A stretch of DNA of 64,000 nt from NCBI RefSeq assembly GCF_028550595.1, contig NZ_JAQQGN010000002.1, positions 248,001 through 312,000 on the forward strand. Reading direction: 5' to 3'. A program made the position numbers and the translations under genes. Below, one piece after another: positions 55,704 to 64,000 of this stretch. The notes under the pieces were generated by a model. The model was not told the origin of the DNA. It was given only the letters and a program-made list of their open reading frames with translations, and did not search any database. The stretch is from Luteimonas sp. BLCC-B24 (lineage in GTDB: Bacteria; Pseudomonadota; Gammaproteobacteria; Xanthomonadales; Xanthomonadaceae). Within the stretch, counting starts at the first letter, position 1. The number at the start of each line of letters is the position of its first letter.

Positions 55704-57247
55704 GGCGATGGCTTCCGGATGGAACGGGCGCGCTGGCGCGCCGGTGTCGCGGTGCGCGCGGGCGTCGATGCAGCCGCCTCGCGCCACAGATGAAAAACCG
55801 CATAGCCGCGCCATGGCCGCCACGCCTCGGCGTGGGCACGCAGGGCCATGGCGGTCATGCGCGTGCCGTCCGTCGGCAGCATCTTCTGCAGCACAAGATC
55901 CTCGGCGGGAAACGCGTCGGGATGACCGAGCGCGCGCAAGGCGATGTACTGCGCGGTCCACGGGCCGATGCCCGGAAGCGCCACCCAGCGGGCGACGTGG
56001 TCGTCGAGCGTGCATGCGCGATCGAAATCCACCCGGCCCTCGAGCAGCGCCGCCGCGATGCCGCGGATCGTGGCGATCCGGCTGCCGATCAGGCCGAGGC
56101 CGTCGAGGTCCGCATCCACCAGTACCGCCGGCGTCGGAAACAGATGCGCGAAGCCCTGCGCGGCGAACGCCTCCGGCAGCGCCGCGCCGAAGCGCTGCGA
56201 CAGCCGCGCGGTGAGCGTGCGCGCGGCCGCGACGCTGACCTGCTGGCCGATGACCGCACGCACCGCGATCTCGAAACCGTCCCAGCCGCTGGGCAGGCGC
56301 AGGCCGGGGCGTGCGCGCACCAGCGGCGCCAGGCGTGGATCGCGCGCGAGATGCGCGGCGATCGGTGCGGGGTCGGCATCCAGATCGAACATCCGGCGCA
56401 CGCGCCGCACCGTGTCCTGCAACTGCGTGGGCGTGCAGCCGTGCAGATCGAGGCGCAGCGCCTCCGGCGCCGGCTCGCCGCGCGCTGCCGGCCAGGCGCC
56501 CACGCGCAACCAGGCGGGCGTGTCGGCGGTGCCGATCACGCGGGTGTAGTGCGTGGCGTCGACGATCTCGATCCCCGGCAGCGCACGCCCGCGCAGGAAA
56601 TCGAGCATCGCCGGCAGGTCGTAGGGCGGACGGTAGGCGAGCCGCAGCGTCAGCGCATCGCCCGTCGCGGCGCGCGGGGCCTTGCGCAGATCGCGCGGCG
56701 GCAGGCGGTAGGCGTCCTGGAACACGGCATTGAAGCGGCGCACGCTGTTGAAGCCGGCCGCCAGGGCGACCTCGGTGATCGGCAACGCGGTCTCGGTGAG
56801 CAGCTGCTTGGCGAACAGCAGGCGTCGCGTGCCGTGCACACCCACCGGCGCCGCGCCCAGTCGCTCGACGAACAGGCGCCGCAGCTGGCGCTCGCCCAGA
56901 TGCAGACGCGCGGCGAGTGCCGACAGCGGCGCGTCGTTCAGTGCGCCCTGGTCGATCAGGGCCAGCGCGCGGGCCACGATGTCGTCACCGCGGTGGCGGT
57001 GGCCGTCGCCGGGCGCGAGCTCCGGCCGGCAGCGCAGGCAGGGACGGAAGCCCGCGGCCTCGGCCGCTGCGGCATTCGGGTAGTAGACGACGTTCCGCGC
57101 CTTGGGCGCAGGCGCGGGACACACGGGCCGGCAATAGATGCCGGTGGTGCGCACCGCGGTGAAGAACAGGCCGTCGAACCGCGCGTCGCGGCTCAGGCGG
57201 GCCTGTTCGCAGGTGGCGGCGTCGGGCAGGGCGCTCGGAGACGACAT
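55700..57247 (-). CDS. Ada-type regulator fused to AlkA DNA-3-methyladenine glycosylase
   Basis: 515 residues. An N-terminal Ada zinc domain (about 12-75) has the four cysteines in GIYCRPVCPAPAPKARN and GFRPCLRCRPEL; the first accepts methyl from phosphotriesters in Ada. An AraC-type HTH follows (about 88-185, LSALAARLHLGERQLRRLFVERLG...ITEVALAAGFNSVRRFNAVF). The AlkA glycosylase part spans about 195-490, with the helix-hairpin-helix LPGIGPWTAQYIALRAL and catalytic Asp region HPDAFPAEDLVLQKM. It should sense alkylation, activate the operon and excise alkylated bases. The last 25 residues are Arg/Ala/Thr-rich and unconserved in look. It is the first gene before ogt. Confidence 0.93.
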   Translation of the reverse strand: MSSPSALPDAATCEQARLSRDARFDGLFFTAVRTTGIYCRPVCPAPAPKARNVVYYPNAAAAEAAGFRPCLRCRPELAPGDGHRHRGDDIVARALALIDQGALNDAPLSALAARLHLGERQLRRLFVERLGAAPVGVHGTRRLLFAKQLLTETALPITEVALAAGFNSVRRFNAVFQDAYRLPPRDLRKAPRAATGDALTLRLAYRPPYDLPAMLDFLRGRALPGIEIVDATHYTRVIGTADTPAWLRVGAWPAARGEPAPEALRLDLHGCTPTQLQDTVRRVRRMFDLDADPAPIAAHLARDPRLAPLVRARPGLRLPSGWDGFEIAVRAVIGQQVSVAAARTLTARLSQRFGAALPEAFAAQGFAHLFPTPAVLVDADLDGLGLIGSRIATIRGIAAALLEGRVDFDRACTLDDHVARWVALPGIGPWTAQYIALRALGHPDAFPAEDLVLQKMLPTDGTRMTAMALRAHAEAWRPWRGYAVFHLWREAAASTPARTATPARQRARSIRKPSP

Positions 57248-57348
57248 GCCCGCAGGCTAGCACCGGGCCCCGCGCCTGACTGGCCGGATTCGGACATCGA
57301 TGCCGGTGCCGCGGCGCGGTCGACCTGCGCCCGTGTTCGCCGCGGGTC

Positions 57349-58608
57349 TCAGGGCGCGGTGTCGCGCAGCGCCGGGCGCAGTGTGTCCGGATCGCCGTCG
57401 TGATCGGCCGGAGTGACGCCGAGCAGATGCGTCAGCAGCGGATAGACGTCGACGTTGTCGAAGCCGTCCAGCGTGAGCCCCTGCCGGAAGGCCGGGCCGT
57501 GGGCGATGAACATCGCGCGCATCTCGGGCAGGTCGGGATCGTAGCCGTGCGAGCCGCGGGTGCGCGCCGGCCGGCGTGCGATGGCCTCTCCGGGAATCGC
57601 ATCCCAGCCCGGATGCATCTGGCAGACGATCGGCGGCACGCGCGGATGGGTGCCGAAGTGCCAGCGCGGCGGCAGCGCCTCGCGCCGCCAGCAGTCGTAG
57701 TGCGCGTGCGCCCCGAGCAGCCGCGCGGCCACACGTGTTTCATACCCCGGGTTCGGCACCAGGCCGATCACCTGGCCGGTGGAGACGATGCGCGCCTCGT
57801 CCGGCGACGCCATCGACTCCACCGCGATCACCTGGCCTTCGGGCACGTCGGTCATGCCGTGGTCGGACACCACCACCAGGTTCACCCGGTCCGAGGCGCC
57901 ACGCTCATGCAGTCCCGCGACCAGCCGGGCCAGCGCGCGGTCCACCAGGCGCAGCGCCTCGCGGTATTCCGGCGAACTCGGGCCGTAGTCGTGACCCGCC
58001 TTGTCGGGATGCTCGAAGTACAGCGTCGCCAGGCGCGGGCGTGTCGCCGGCGGCTCGTCGATCCACCCGAGCACGGTGTCCACCCGGACGTCGATCGGCC
58101 GGCTGTAATCGAAGGCGAACCAGCGCGTCGGCCGCACGCCGCGCACCGCGGCCTCGCTGCCCGGCCACGACAGCGTGGCGGTCGCCAGTCCGGCCCGTTC
58201 GGCCGTGACCCACAGCGGCTCGCCGTCGGCGTACCACTCGCCGTTGCCCACGGCCTCGCGGTCGGACAGCCGGAACTCGCCCAGCGTCTCGTCGTGCATG
58301 GCGTTGTGGATCAGACCGTGGCGATCGGGGCGCAGGCCGGTCACCAGCGTGTAGTGGTTGGGGAAGGTCAACGACGGATACGACGGCCGCATCCACGCCT
58401 GCACGCCGTCGCGGGCCAGTGCGTCCAGTGTCGGCGTATCGCCGCGGCCCAGCGCGTCGGGGCGCACGCCGTCGAGCGAGACCAGCAGCAGCGTCGGCGC
58501 GTCGTCGGATACGGGCGCCGGCCGGTCGGCGAGCGGGGCGCTGCTGCAGGCGCACAACCACAGCACGGAGAGCAGCGCGGCTACGCGCGCACGGAGCAGT
58601 TCGGACAT
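57349..58608 (-). CDS. Lipoprotein of the ectonucleotide pyrophosphatase/phosphodiesterase (alkaline-phosphatase fold) family
   Basis: 419 residues from ATG at 58608. The lipobox LCACSS gives a lipid-anchored Cys at about residue 21. The metal and nucleophile region is LLLVSLDGVRPDAL, then PSYPSLTFPNHYTLVTGLRPDRHGL with the nucleophilic Thr in SLTFPNH. Later metal ligands are VVSDHGMTDV and SHGYDPDLPEMRAMF. These enzymes hydrolyse phosphodiesters of nucleotides or phospholipids in the periplasm. The natural substrate is unknown. ATG at 58632 would give an unusual N-terminus before the lipoprotein signal. Confidence 0.9.
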   Translation of the reverse strand: MSELLRARVAALLSVLWLCACSSAPLADRPAPVSDDAPTLLLVSLDGVRPDALGRGDTPTLDALARDGVQAWMRPSYPSLTFPNHYTLVTGLRPDRHGLIHNAMHDETLGEFRLSDREAVGNGEWYADGEPLWVTAERAGLATATLSWPGSEAAVRGVRPTRWFAFDYSRPIDVRVDTVLGWIDEPPATRPRLATLYFEHPDKAGHDYGPSSPEYREALRLVDRALARLVAGLHERGASDRVNLVVVSDHGMTDVPEGQVIAVESMASPDEARIVSTGQVIGLVPNPGYETRVAARLLGAHAHYDCWRREALPPRWHFGTHPRVPPIVCQMHPGWDAIPGEAIARRPARTRGSHGYDPDLPEMRAMFIAHGPAFRQGLTLDGFDNVDVYPLLTHLLGVTPADHDGDPDTLRPALRDTAP

Positions 58609-58816
58609 GTGCACATGATACCGGCGCTGCATGACGCTTCGTGTTCGGTGGGCGGTGCGCGGCGGGCCCCGCCCGGAGTGCGCGCGTCTGTGCGAAGGCG
58701 CGTCCTGCGAGCCCCGTTCAATGCGACGCGGCCTGAACGTTCAGCCAATCCAGACCACAGCCCACCCGGCCGGGCGTATCGTGCATGCACTCGATTGCCA
58801 CATGCGGAGATGCGCG

Positions 58817-59134
58817 ATGAACAGCAAATGGTGGATTGCCGCGATGTGCGCCGGCCTCGCCCTCGGGACGGTGTCGCACGTCGCCCATGCGCAGCAGCAG
58901 GAAGAAGAGGAGGAAGCCCGACGCGACCGCGGCCAGCGGGCCAGTCCTTCGGACCGGTTCTGTATCCGCGAAACCGGCTCCCGCATCACCGCGAACGCCA
59001 ATGCGCGCTCGCGCCGCGCCGAGCAGGAGTGCGTCAACGGCGGCGGCCGCGTCTACACCCGTGAGGACATCGAGCGCACCGGTTCGGCCGACATCAAGGA
59101 TGCGCTGCGCCGGCTCGACCCGTCGGTGTTCTGA
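58817..59134 (+). CDS. Small secreted protein with plug-like C-terminal motif
   Basis: 105 residues from ATG at 58817. The signal peptide covers about 1-25 (WIAAMCAGLALGTVSHVAHA). A Glu/Arg-rich charged spacer (QQQEEEEEARRDRGQ) is followed by FCIRETGSRI and a second Cys in QECVNGGG. The C-terminal YTREDIERTGSADIKDALRRLDPSVF resembles the helix that opens TonB-receptor plug domains (xxxDIERTGxxxxxDALRRLxPSV), but no barrel follows. Two cysteines may form a disulfide. A strong terminator lies 25 bases after the stop. The function is unknown; it could be a remnant or a stand-alone plug-like protein. Confidence 0.75.
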   Translation: MNSKWWIAAMCAGLALGTVSHVAHAQQQEEEEEARRDRGQRASPSDRFCIRETGSRITANANARSRRAEQECVNGGGRVYTREDIERTGSADIKDALRRLDPSVF

Positions 59135-59158
59135 GCCGACGTCTGCGCTGCACCACGA

Positions 59159-59190
59159 GGGAGTGCGCCCGCAGGCGCACTCCCTTTTTT
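59159..59190 (+). terminator. Strong intrinsic terminator
   Basis: GGGAGTGCGC (59159-59168) pairs perfectly with GCGCACTCCC (59175-59184) around a six-base loop and is followed by six T residues (59185-59190). It ends the transcript of the small secreted protein. Confidence 0.93.
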
Positions 59191-59202
59191 GTGGCCTGCG
59201 GA

Positions 59203-59829
59203 TCAGAACCGCAGTTCGGCGCCCAGGGTCACGGTGCGCGCGGTGCTCACGTCGTCGTCGAAGCGATAACGGTTGCCGTCGCGATAGATCGACGAGTACG
59301 CATAGCCGTTGACCATCGCGTTGACGTTGAAGCTGCGGGTCACGTCCACACCCAGGCCGAGGCCGAAGTACGCACCACCGCCGTCGTCGCTGAAGCGGCC
59401 CTCTTCGCTCAGGCCCGGTGCTTCGTAGCGGTAGCGGAACTCCTGGTCGTAGCCCATGTAGCCGAGCCGCGCGATCGCGAACCAGCGGCTGTCGGCGCCG
59501 AACTGGAACCGCGCGTTCGCGCCCACGTAGCCGTAGTCGGCCTCGAACTCGCGGCGCTCCGCATAGCCCGAGAGCGCGTAGCTTTCGCCGATCTCGCCCA
59601 GCCGGCCGTAGCCTGCTTCCACGCCGATCAGCACCGGCGATGCGCCGGCCTGCCAGCGGTAGCCCGCGCCGATCGACTGCGTGCTGCTGCTGTCGTCCCT
59701 GAAACCGGTGTCCGACAGCGTTGCCCGGCCGGCCTGCGCGCCGACGAAGAAGCCGCCTTGGGCCTGCGCGCACGGCACGGCCAGAACACCTGCGATGGCG
59801 ATCAGCGCCACGCGTCCACACTTGATCAT
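59203..59829 (-). CDS. Outer-membrane beta-barrel protein
   Basis: 208 residues. A signal peptide of about 23 residues (IAIAGVLAVPCAQA) is followed by alternating hydrophobic strands (GFFVGAQAGRATL, SIGAGYRWQAGASPVLIGVEAGYG, REFEADYGYVGANARFQFG, WFAIARLGYMGYD, YFGLGLGVDVTRSFNVNAMVNGYAYS) and a C-terminal strand ending TLGAELRF with terminal Phe, the barrel-assembly signal. This fits an eight-stranded OmpA/OprF-like or opacity-type barrel. The specific role is unknown. Its 3' end faces the strong terminator at 59159-59190. Confidence 0.87.
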   Translation of the reverse strand: MIKCGRVALIAIAGVLAVPCAQAQGGFFVGAQAGRATLSDTGFRDDSSSTQSIGAGYRWQAGASPVLIGVEAGYGRLGEIGESYALSGYAERREFEADYGYVGANARFQFGADSRWFAIARLGYMGYDQEFRYRYEAPGLSEEGRFSDDGGGAYFGLGLGVDVTRSFNVNAMVNGYAYSSIYRDGNRYRFDDDVSTARTVTLGAELRF

Positions 59830-59929
59830 GTTGTCCCCTTGCTGATGAAACCGCTGCGGCCGTCGCGACCGGTGCGGTCCCCGCGTCCCGCGGGGCGCGG
59901 AGTCTAGCCCGCGGCTGCGCGCCGCGTCA

Positions 59930-60694
59930 TCAGCAGGCGTCGGACTGTCCGCTCACGTAGCGCAGGCCGCGCAGCAACTGCGCGCGGAACACCGGATCGG
60001 CATACAGCGCGGCGTCGTGGCCGAGGCCGGTGTACCAGGCACGGCCGCCGGCATTGCGGTGACACCAGGCGATGGGATGGTCGTCGCCCATGCCGCCATC
60101 GGGATGCGAGGCGGGATCGATCGAGGCGGTCACGCGCACGTGCGGCCGCGGATTGCGCCGGTAGTCGTAGACCTCGTCGGTGACATGCCAATCCTGCCGT
60201 CCATCAGGGCCGGCACCATCTTCGAACACCACGCGTACCGACTGCAGCCCTTCCGGATGCCGTGCGAACCACGCGCCCACCAGCTCGCCGTACCAGGGCC
60301 AGGTGTAGCCGCTGTCGGCCGCGGCGTGCACGCCCATGAAGCCGCCGCCGGCCGCCACATAGCGTTCGAACGCGGCCTGCTGCGGACGCGCCAGCACCTC
60401 GCGCGTGGTGTGTGCGAACACCACGGCGACATAGCGTGACAACGTGGCGTCGTCGAACATCGCGGGATCTTCGGTGGCGTCCACCTCGAGGCCGGTGCCG
60501 CGGCCCAGCGCCTCCAGCGTCTCGACCGTCACCGGAATCGAATCGTGGCGGAAGCCGGCCGTGTGCGTGAACACCAGCACGCGCCCGGGCGTGGCGTCGC
60601 TGGCGGCGCCGCGGGGCGTGTGCGGGGCTGTGGAGGCGCAGGCGGCGAGGCCGGTCAGCAGGGCGGCGCCGAGAGCGAAACGTGGAGAAGTCAT
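59930..60694 (-). CDS. ThuA-domain lipoprotein
   Basis: 254 residues. The lipoprotein signal [10 protein letters not shown] puts a lipidated Cys at about residue 19. The ThuA-like flavodoxin-type glutamine-amidotransferase fold has [26 protein letters not shown] (about 39-64), [34 protein letters not shown] with the conserved His, and [11 protein letters not shown]. ThuA proteins are linked to trehalose or other sugar use, but the catalytic role is not settled. It is separated from the barrel gene by 100 bases and probably transcribed with or before it. Confidence 0.87.
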   Translation of the reverse strand: MTSPRFALGAALLTGLAACASTAPHTPRGAASDATPGRVLVFTHTAGFRHDSIPVTVETLEALGRGTGLEVDATEDPAMFDDATLSRYVAVVFAHTTREVLARPQQAAFERYVAAGGGFMGVHAAADSGYTWPWYGELVGAWFARHPEGLQSVRVVFEDGAGPDGRQDWHVTDEVYDYRRNPRPHVRVTASIDPASHPDGGMGDDHPIAWCHRNAGGRAWYTGLGHDAALYADPVFRAQLLRGLRYVSGQSDAC

Positions 60695-60802
60695 GCCCGT
60701 AGCTTAGGCGCAGCGCAGGCCGGCGCTCACGCCGCAGCGCGGCAGGCCGCGATGCACCGCGGTGCGATAATCGCCGCATCGTCATTGCAGGAATGCACCG
60801 CC

Positions 60803-62478
<1,676 letters not shown>

Positions 62479-62482
<4 letters not shown>

Positions 62483-63162
62483 ACGCCGCCACCGACCGCG
62501 TGCCGCTGCGCATCGATTTCGTCTCCGACATCGTCTGCCCCTGGTGCGCCATCGGCCTGACCGCCCTCGATCAGGCACTCGCGCGCCTGCCCGCGAACGT
62601 GGATGTCGAATTCCACGTACGCCCCTTCGAACTGAACCCGCAGATGGCGCCGGACGGCGAAGACATCGCCGAGCACCTGACGCGCAAGTACGGCCTGTCG
62701 CCCGAGCAACTGACCGCCGCCCGCGCCAACCTCCAGGCCCGCGGCGCCGAGGTCGGCTTCGCCTTCGGCGAGCGTCATCGCACCTGGAACACCTTCGACG
62801 CGCACCGCCTGCTGCACTGGGCCGGCATCGAAGGCCTGCAATTCAACCTCAAGCTCGCCCTGCTGCAGGCGTATCACGGCGACGGCGAGAACGTCAGCGA
62901 TCATGCGACGCTGGTTCGCATCGCCGCGGGCGTGGGGCTGGATGCCGAGCGCGCCGCCGCGATCCTGGCGTCCGACGAATACGCCGACGTGGTCCGCGCC
63001 GAGGAACAGTTCTTCATCCGCAGCGGCATCAACAGTGTGCCGGCGGTGATCATCGACCAGAAGCACCTGATCTCGGGTGGGCAGCCGGTGGAGGTGTTCG
63101 AGCGGGCGCTCAGGGAGATTCTGGCGGGCAAAGCAGGAGGAACAGGGGCTGGCGCCGAATAG
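62479..63162 (+). CDS. DsbA-family (FrnE-type) thiol oxidoreductase
   Basis: 227 residues. The catalytic CPWC pair (Cys20, Cys23) in [13 protein letters not shown] marks the FrnE subgroup of the DSBA fold. The helical insertion ([19 protein letters not shown]) and the cis-Pro region [20 protein letters not shown] are typical. No signal peptide is present, so it should be cytoplasmic, as FrnE-like proteins are. Coupling to hutU by a four-base overlap implies joint expression, but a role in histidine breakdown is not evident. Confidence 0.92.
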
Positions 63163-63430
63163 GCGCACCGGCGTCGAAGGTTCGGGCTTTCGTCTGGCTG
63201 GCGGATCAGGTCACGCCGCGGGTCGCGCGTGGCGCATGGCTCGGTGCAGCTTGCAGGCTGCCCGAAGCGCATTTTTTCCGCCTGTCAGAAAATTTGCATA
63301 TCGCACATTTCGAGGAATTCGCCGTGCAGTTATGCGCTGGGTGCAGAGAGAGGCTCTGCCGTTTGCAGGAGTAAGCAAGTGACTGTTTCCGGTAGGGTTT
63401 GCAGCGTTGACAGCCGCAGGGGCGTCTAAG
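63163..63430. other. Composition boundary region, no clear gene
   Basis: From about 63240 base composition falls well below that of the rest of the window (A/T runs such as ATTTTTTCC at about 63270). No full gene is recognised. A small GCAGC/GCTGC hairpin at 63246-63261 precedes the T-run by nine bases, too far for a clear terminator. This may be the left edge of acquired DNA. Confidence 0.45.
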
Positions 63431-63670
63431 ATGATCCGTGCACGGCGCGCGGCCTCCATGGCGCTCATGCGGATAATGGTCGTTTCGCTTGAGATCGTAG
63501 AAGATCCAGTGACAGGACAGTTTGAGTTCTGCTTTTCTACGGCATGCCTTCGCTCATCCTTCTCGAGGTGCGTTGATGAGCTTGACCCCAAGTTGCAGAA
63601 TGGCACCTCACGATTCATTCAACCCGAAACCGCTTCGCGGTTCGGCTCAACTCAGGTACTAGGCCATTGA
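63431..63670 (+). CDS. Candidate cassette ORF ending in an attC-like site
   Basis: 79 residues from ATG at 63431 (an in-frame TTG at 63407 would add eight). Low-GC codon use. The middle part, SLEIVEDPVTGQFEFCFSTAC, is not from a family I know. The last 20 residues (NGTSRFIQPETASRFGSTQV) are read through the attC-like hairpin, a pattern common for ORFs in integron cassettes. It could also be non-coding; a minus-strand frame crosses the same bases. Function unknown. Confidence 0.35.
   Translation: MIRARRAASMALMRIMVVSLEIVEDPVTGQFEFCFSTACLRSSFSRCVDELDPKLQNGTSRFIQPETASRFGSTQVLGH
63603..63665 (+). repeat. attC-like integron recombination site (59-base-element type)
   Basis: The bases ATTCATTCAACCCGAAACCG at 63613-63632, then CTTCGCGG, TTCGGCTCAACTCAGG and TAGGCC follow the order of classic attC sites (ATTCATTCAAGCCGA...CGCTTCGCGG...CGGCTTAACTCAGGCGTTAGGC). 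CCGAAACCGC (63624-63633) pairs with GCGGTTCGG (63637-63645) with one bulged A, as the extrahelical base of attC L sites. The expected GTTAGGC core is changed to ACTAGGC, so the site may be degenerate. Confidence 0.6.
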
Positions 63671-64000
63671 GTCTGGGAGCATCGCTAATACTGATTCTCC
63701 CTATGGCAGTGCATGTCGCACTTGCGGCATTCTTGTATGCCGCGCTCACCGTTGCCCGTGCGCCTGTGGTCTGGGGAGTTGGCCGCAAGCCTGAAGGCAG
63801 CAATCCGCTGGGATCGTTCGAGCCTCGCATCAGCGCCAATCTTGCCAACCAGTTCGAGTGGCCGCTCTTCTTCCATGCGGCTTGCCTGTTGTTGCTGCAC
63901 CTCGAGCTTCAGTTCAGCCCAACCGTCTTGGTGCTTGCATGGGCCTTCATCATCGGCAGGCTTCTGCACAGCGGCGTGCAGATCTTCATCGGCAACGTCC
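63667..64000 (+). CDS. MAPEG-type membrane protein (partial, runs off window)
   Basis: At least 111 codons, open to the end of the window. TTG at 63667 or ATG at 63703 could start it. TTG gives a fuller first membrane helix (LGASLILILPMAVHVALAAFLYAAL). Helices continue at about residues 72-90 and 92-110. The MAPEG-like signature is SANLANQFEWPLFFHAACLLL followed by LAWAFIIGRLLHSGVQIFIGNV. Eukaryotic family members act in eicosanoid and glutathione metabolism; bacterial ones are mostly unassigned. Codon use is less GC-rich than the rest of the window. It starts directly after the attC-like site, as a cassette gene would. Confidence 0.72.
   Translation, partial: MSLGASLILILPMAVHVALAAFLYAALTVARAPVVWGVGRKPEGSNPLGSFEPRISANLANQFEWPLFFHAACLLLLHLELQFSPTVLVLAWAFIIGRLLHSGVQIFIGNV

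Noticed and set aside
63246..63276. Hairpin plus T-run as terminator of the hutU-DsbA operon
   Set aside because: The stem is only five pairs and nine bases separate it from the T-run, too far for an intrinsic terminator.
63211..63618. Minus-strand frame in the low-GC end region
   Set aside because: It overlaps the attC-like region and the plus-strand candidate, has no recognisable motif and no clear start site. Kept only as an alternative to the weak cassette ORF.

Overview
The window is GC-rich DNA (mostly about 70 percent GC by eye), densely packed with genes on both strands. Gene content and order point to the Xanthomonadaceae/Lysobacteraceae (a Lysobacter- or Luteimonas-like gammaproteobacterium). 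The supporting evidence is a SAM-I riboswitch ahead of a metX-metB-hom operon, a folC-SPOR-purF block, an S46 peptidase, hut genes with a HutF step, and xanthomonad-type intergenic repeats. No species is claimed.

Layout. 1-5.2 kb: a partial unknown gene, an M23 peptidase, then the riboswitch-controlled methionine operon. 5.2-9.3 kb: minus-strand DUF1622 protein and serine deaminase, and a YceI-cytochrome b561-YceI operon. 9.3-12.9 kb: a 1192-residue hybrid propeller sensor kinase. 13.0-19.7 kb: the four-part ligase-associated DNA repair set (MBL-fold exonuclease, ATP-dependent ligase, Lhr-type helicase, PdeM-type phosphoesterase). 19.9-31.6 kb: mostly housekeeping genes (hemE, aroB, aroK, glycerate-kinase-like, pdxH, a BtuF-like protein whose start lies in a repeat, HNH nuclease, kbl and tdh separated by a secreted metallopeptidase). 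31.8-42.6 kb: S46 peptidase, histidine phosphatase, a low-GC membrane orphan, folC, SPOR protein, purF, DUF455, lpxH, gltX.

43.2-47.6 kb is a zinc locus: a Zur-like regulator, a ZnuD-like TonB receptor with a His/Asp loop, a methyltransferase and a MerC-domain membrane protein. A palindrome resembling a Zur operator lies ahead of znuD. Divergent from it is a possible, previously unannotated small RNA with two CU-rich hairpin loops and an intrinsic terminator. I consider this the most interesting candidate in the window.

47.7-63.2 kb: a THX-type ribosomal protein with a Lys/Ala tail, hutI, hutF and hutU (split over 13 kb), a serine hydrolase broken by a frameshift, a LytS/LytTR two-component pair, an Ogt plus Ada-AlkA alkylation-repair operon, a lipoprotein phosphodiesterase, an outer-membrane barrel, a ThuA protein and a DsbA-type oxidoreductase. 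From about 63.24 kb the base composition drops. A hairpin closely resembling an integron attC site lies between a small ORF and a partial MAPEG-type membrane protein, suggesting that the window runs into a gene-cassette array.
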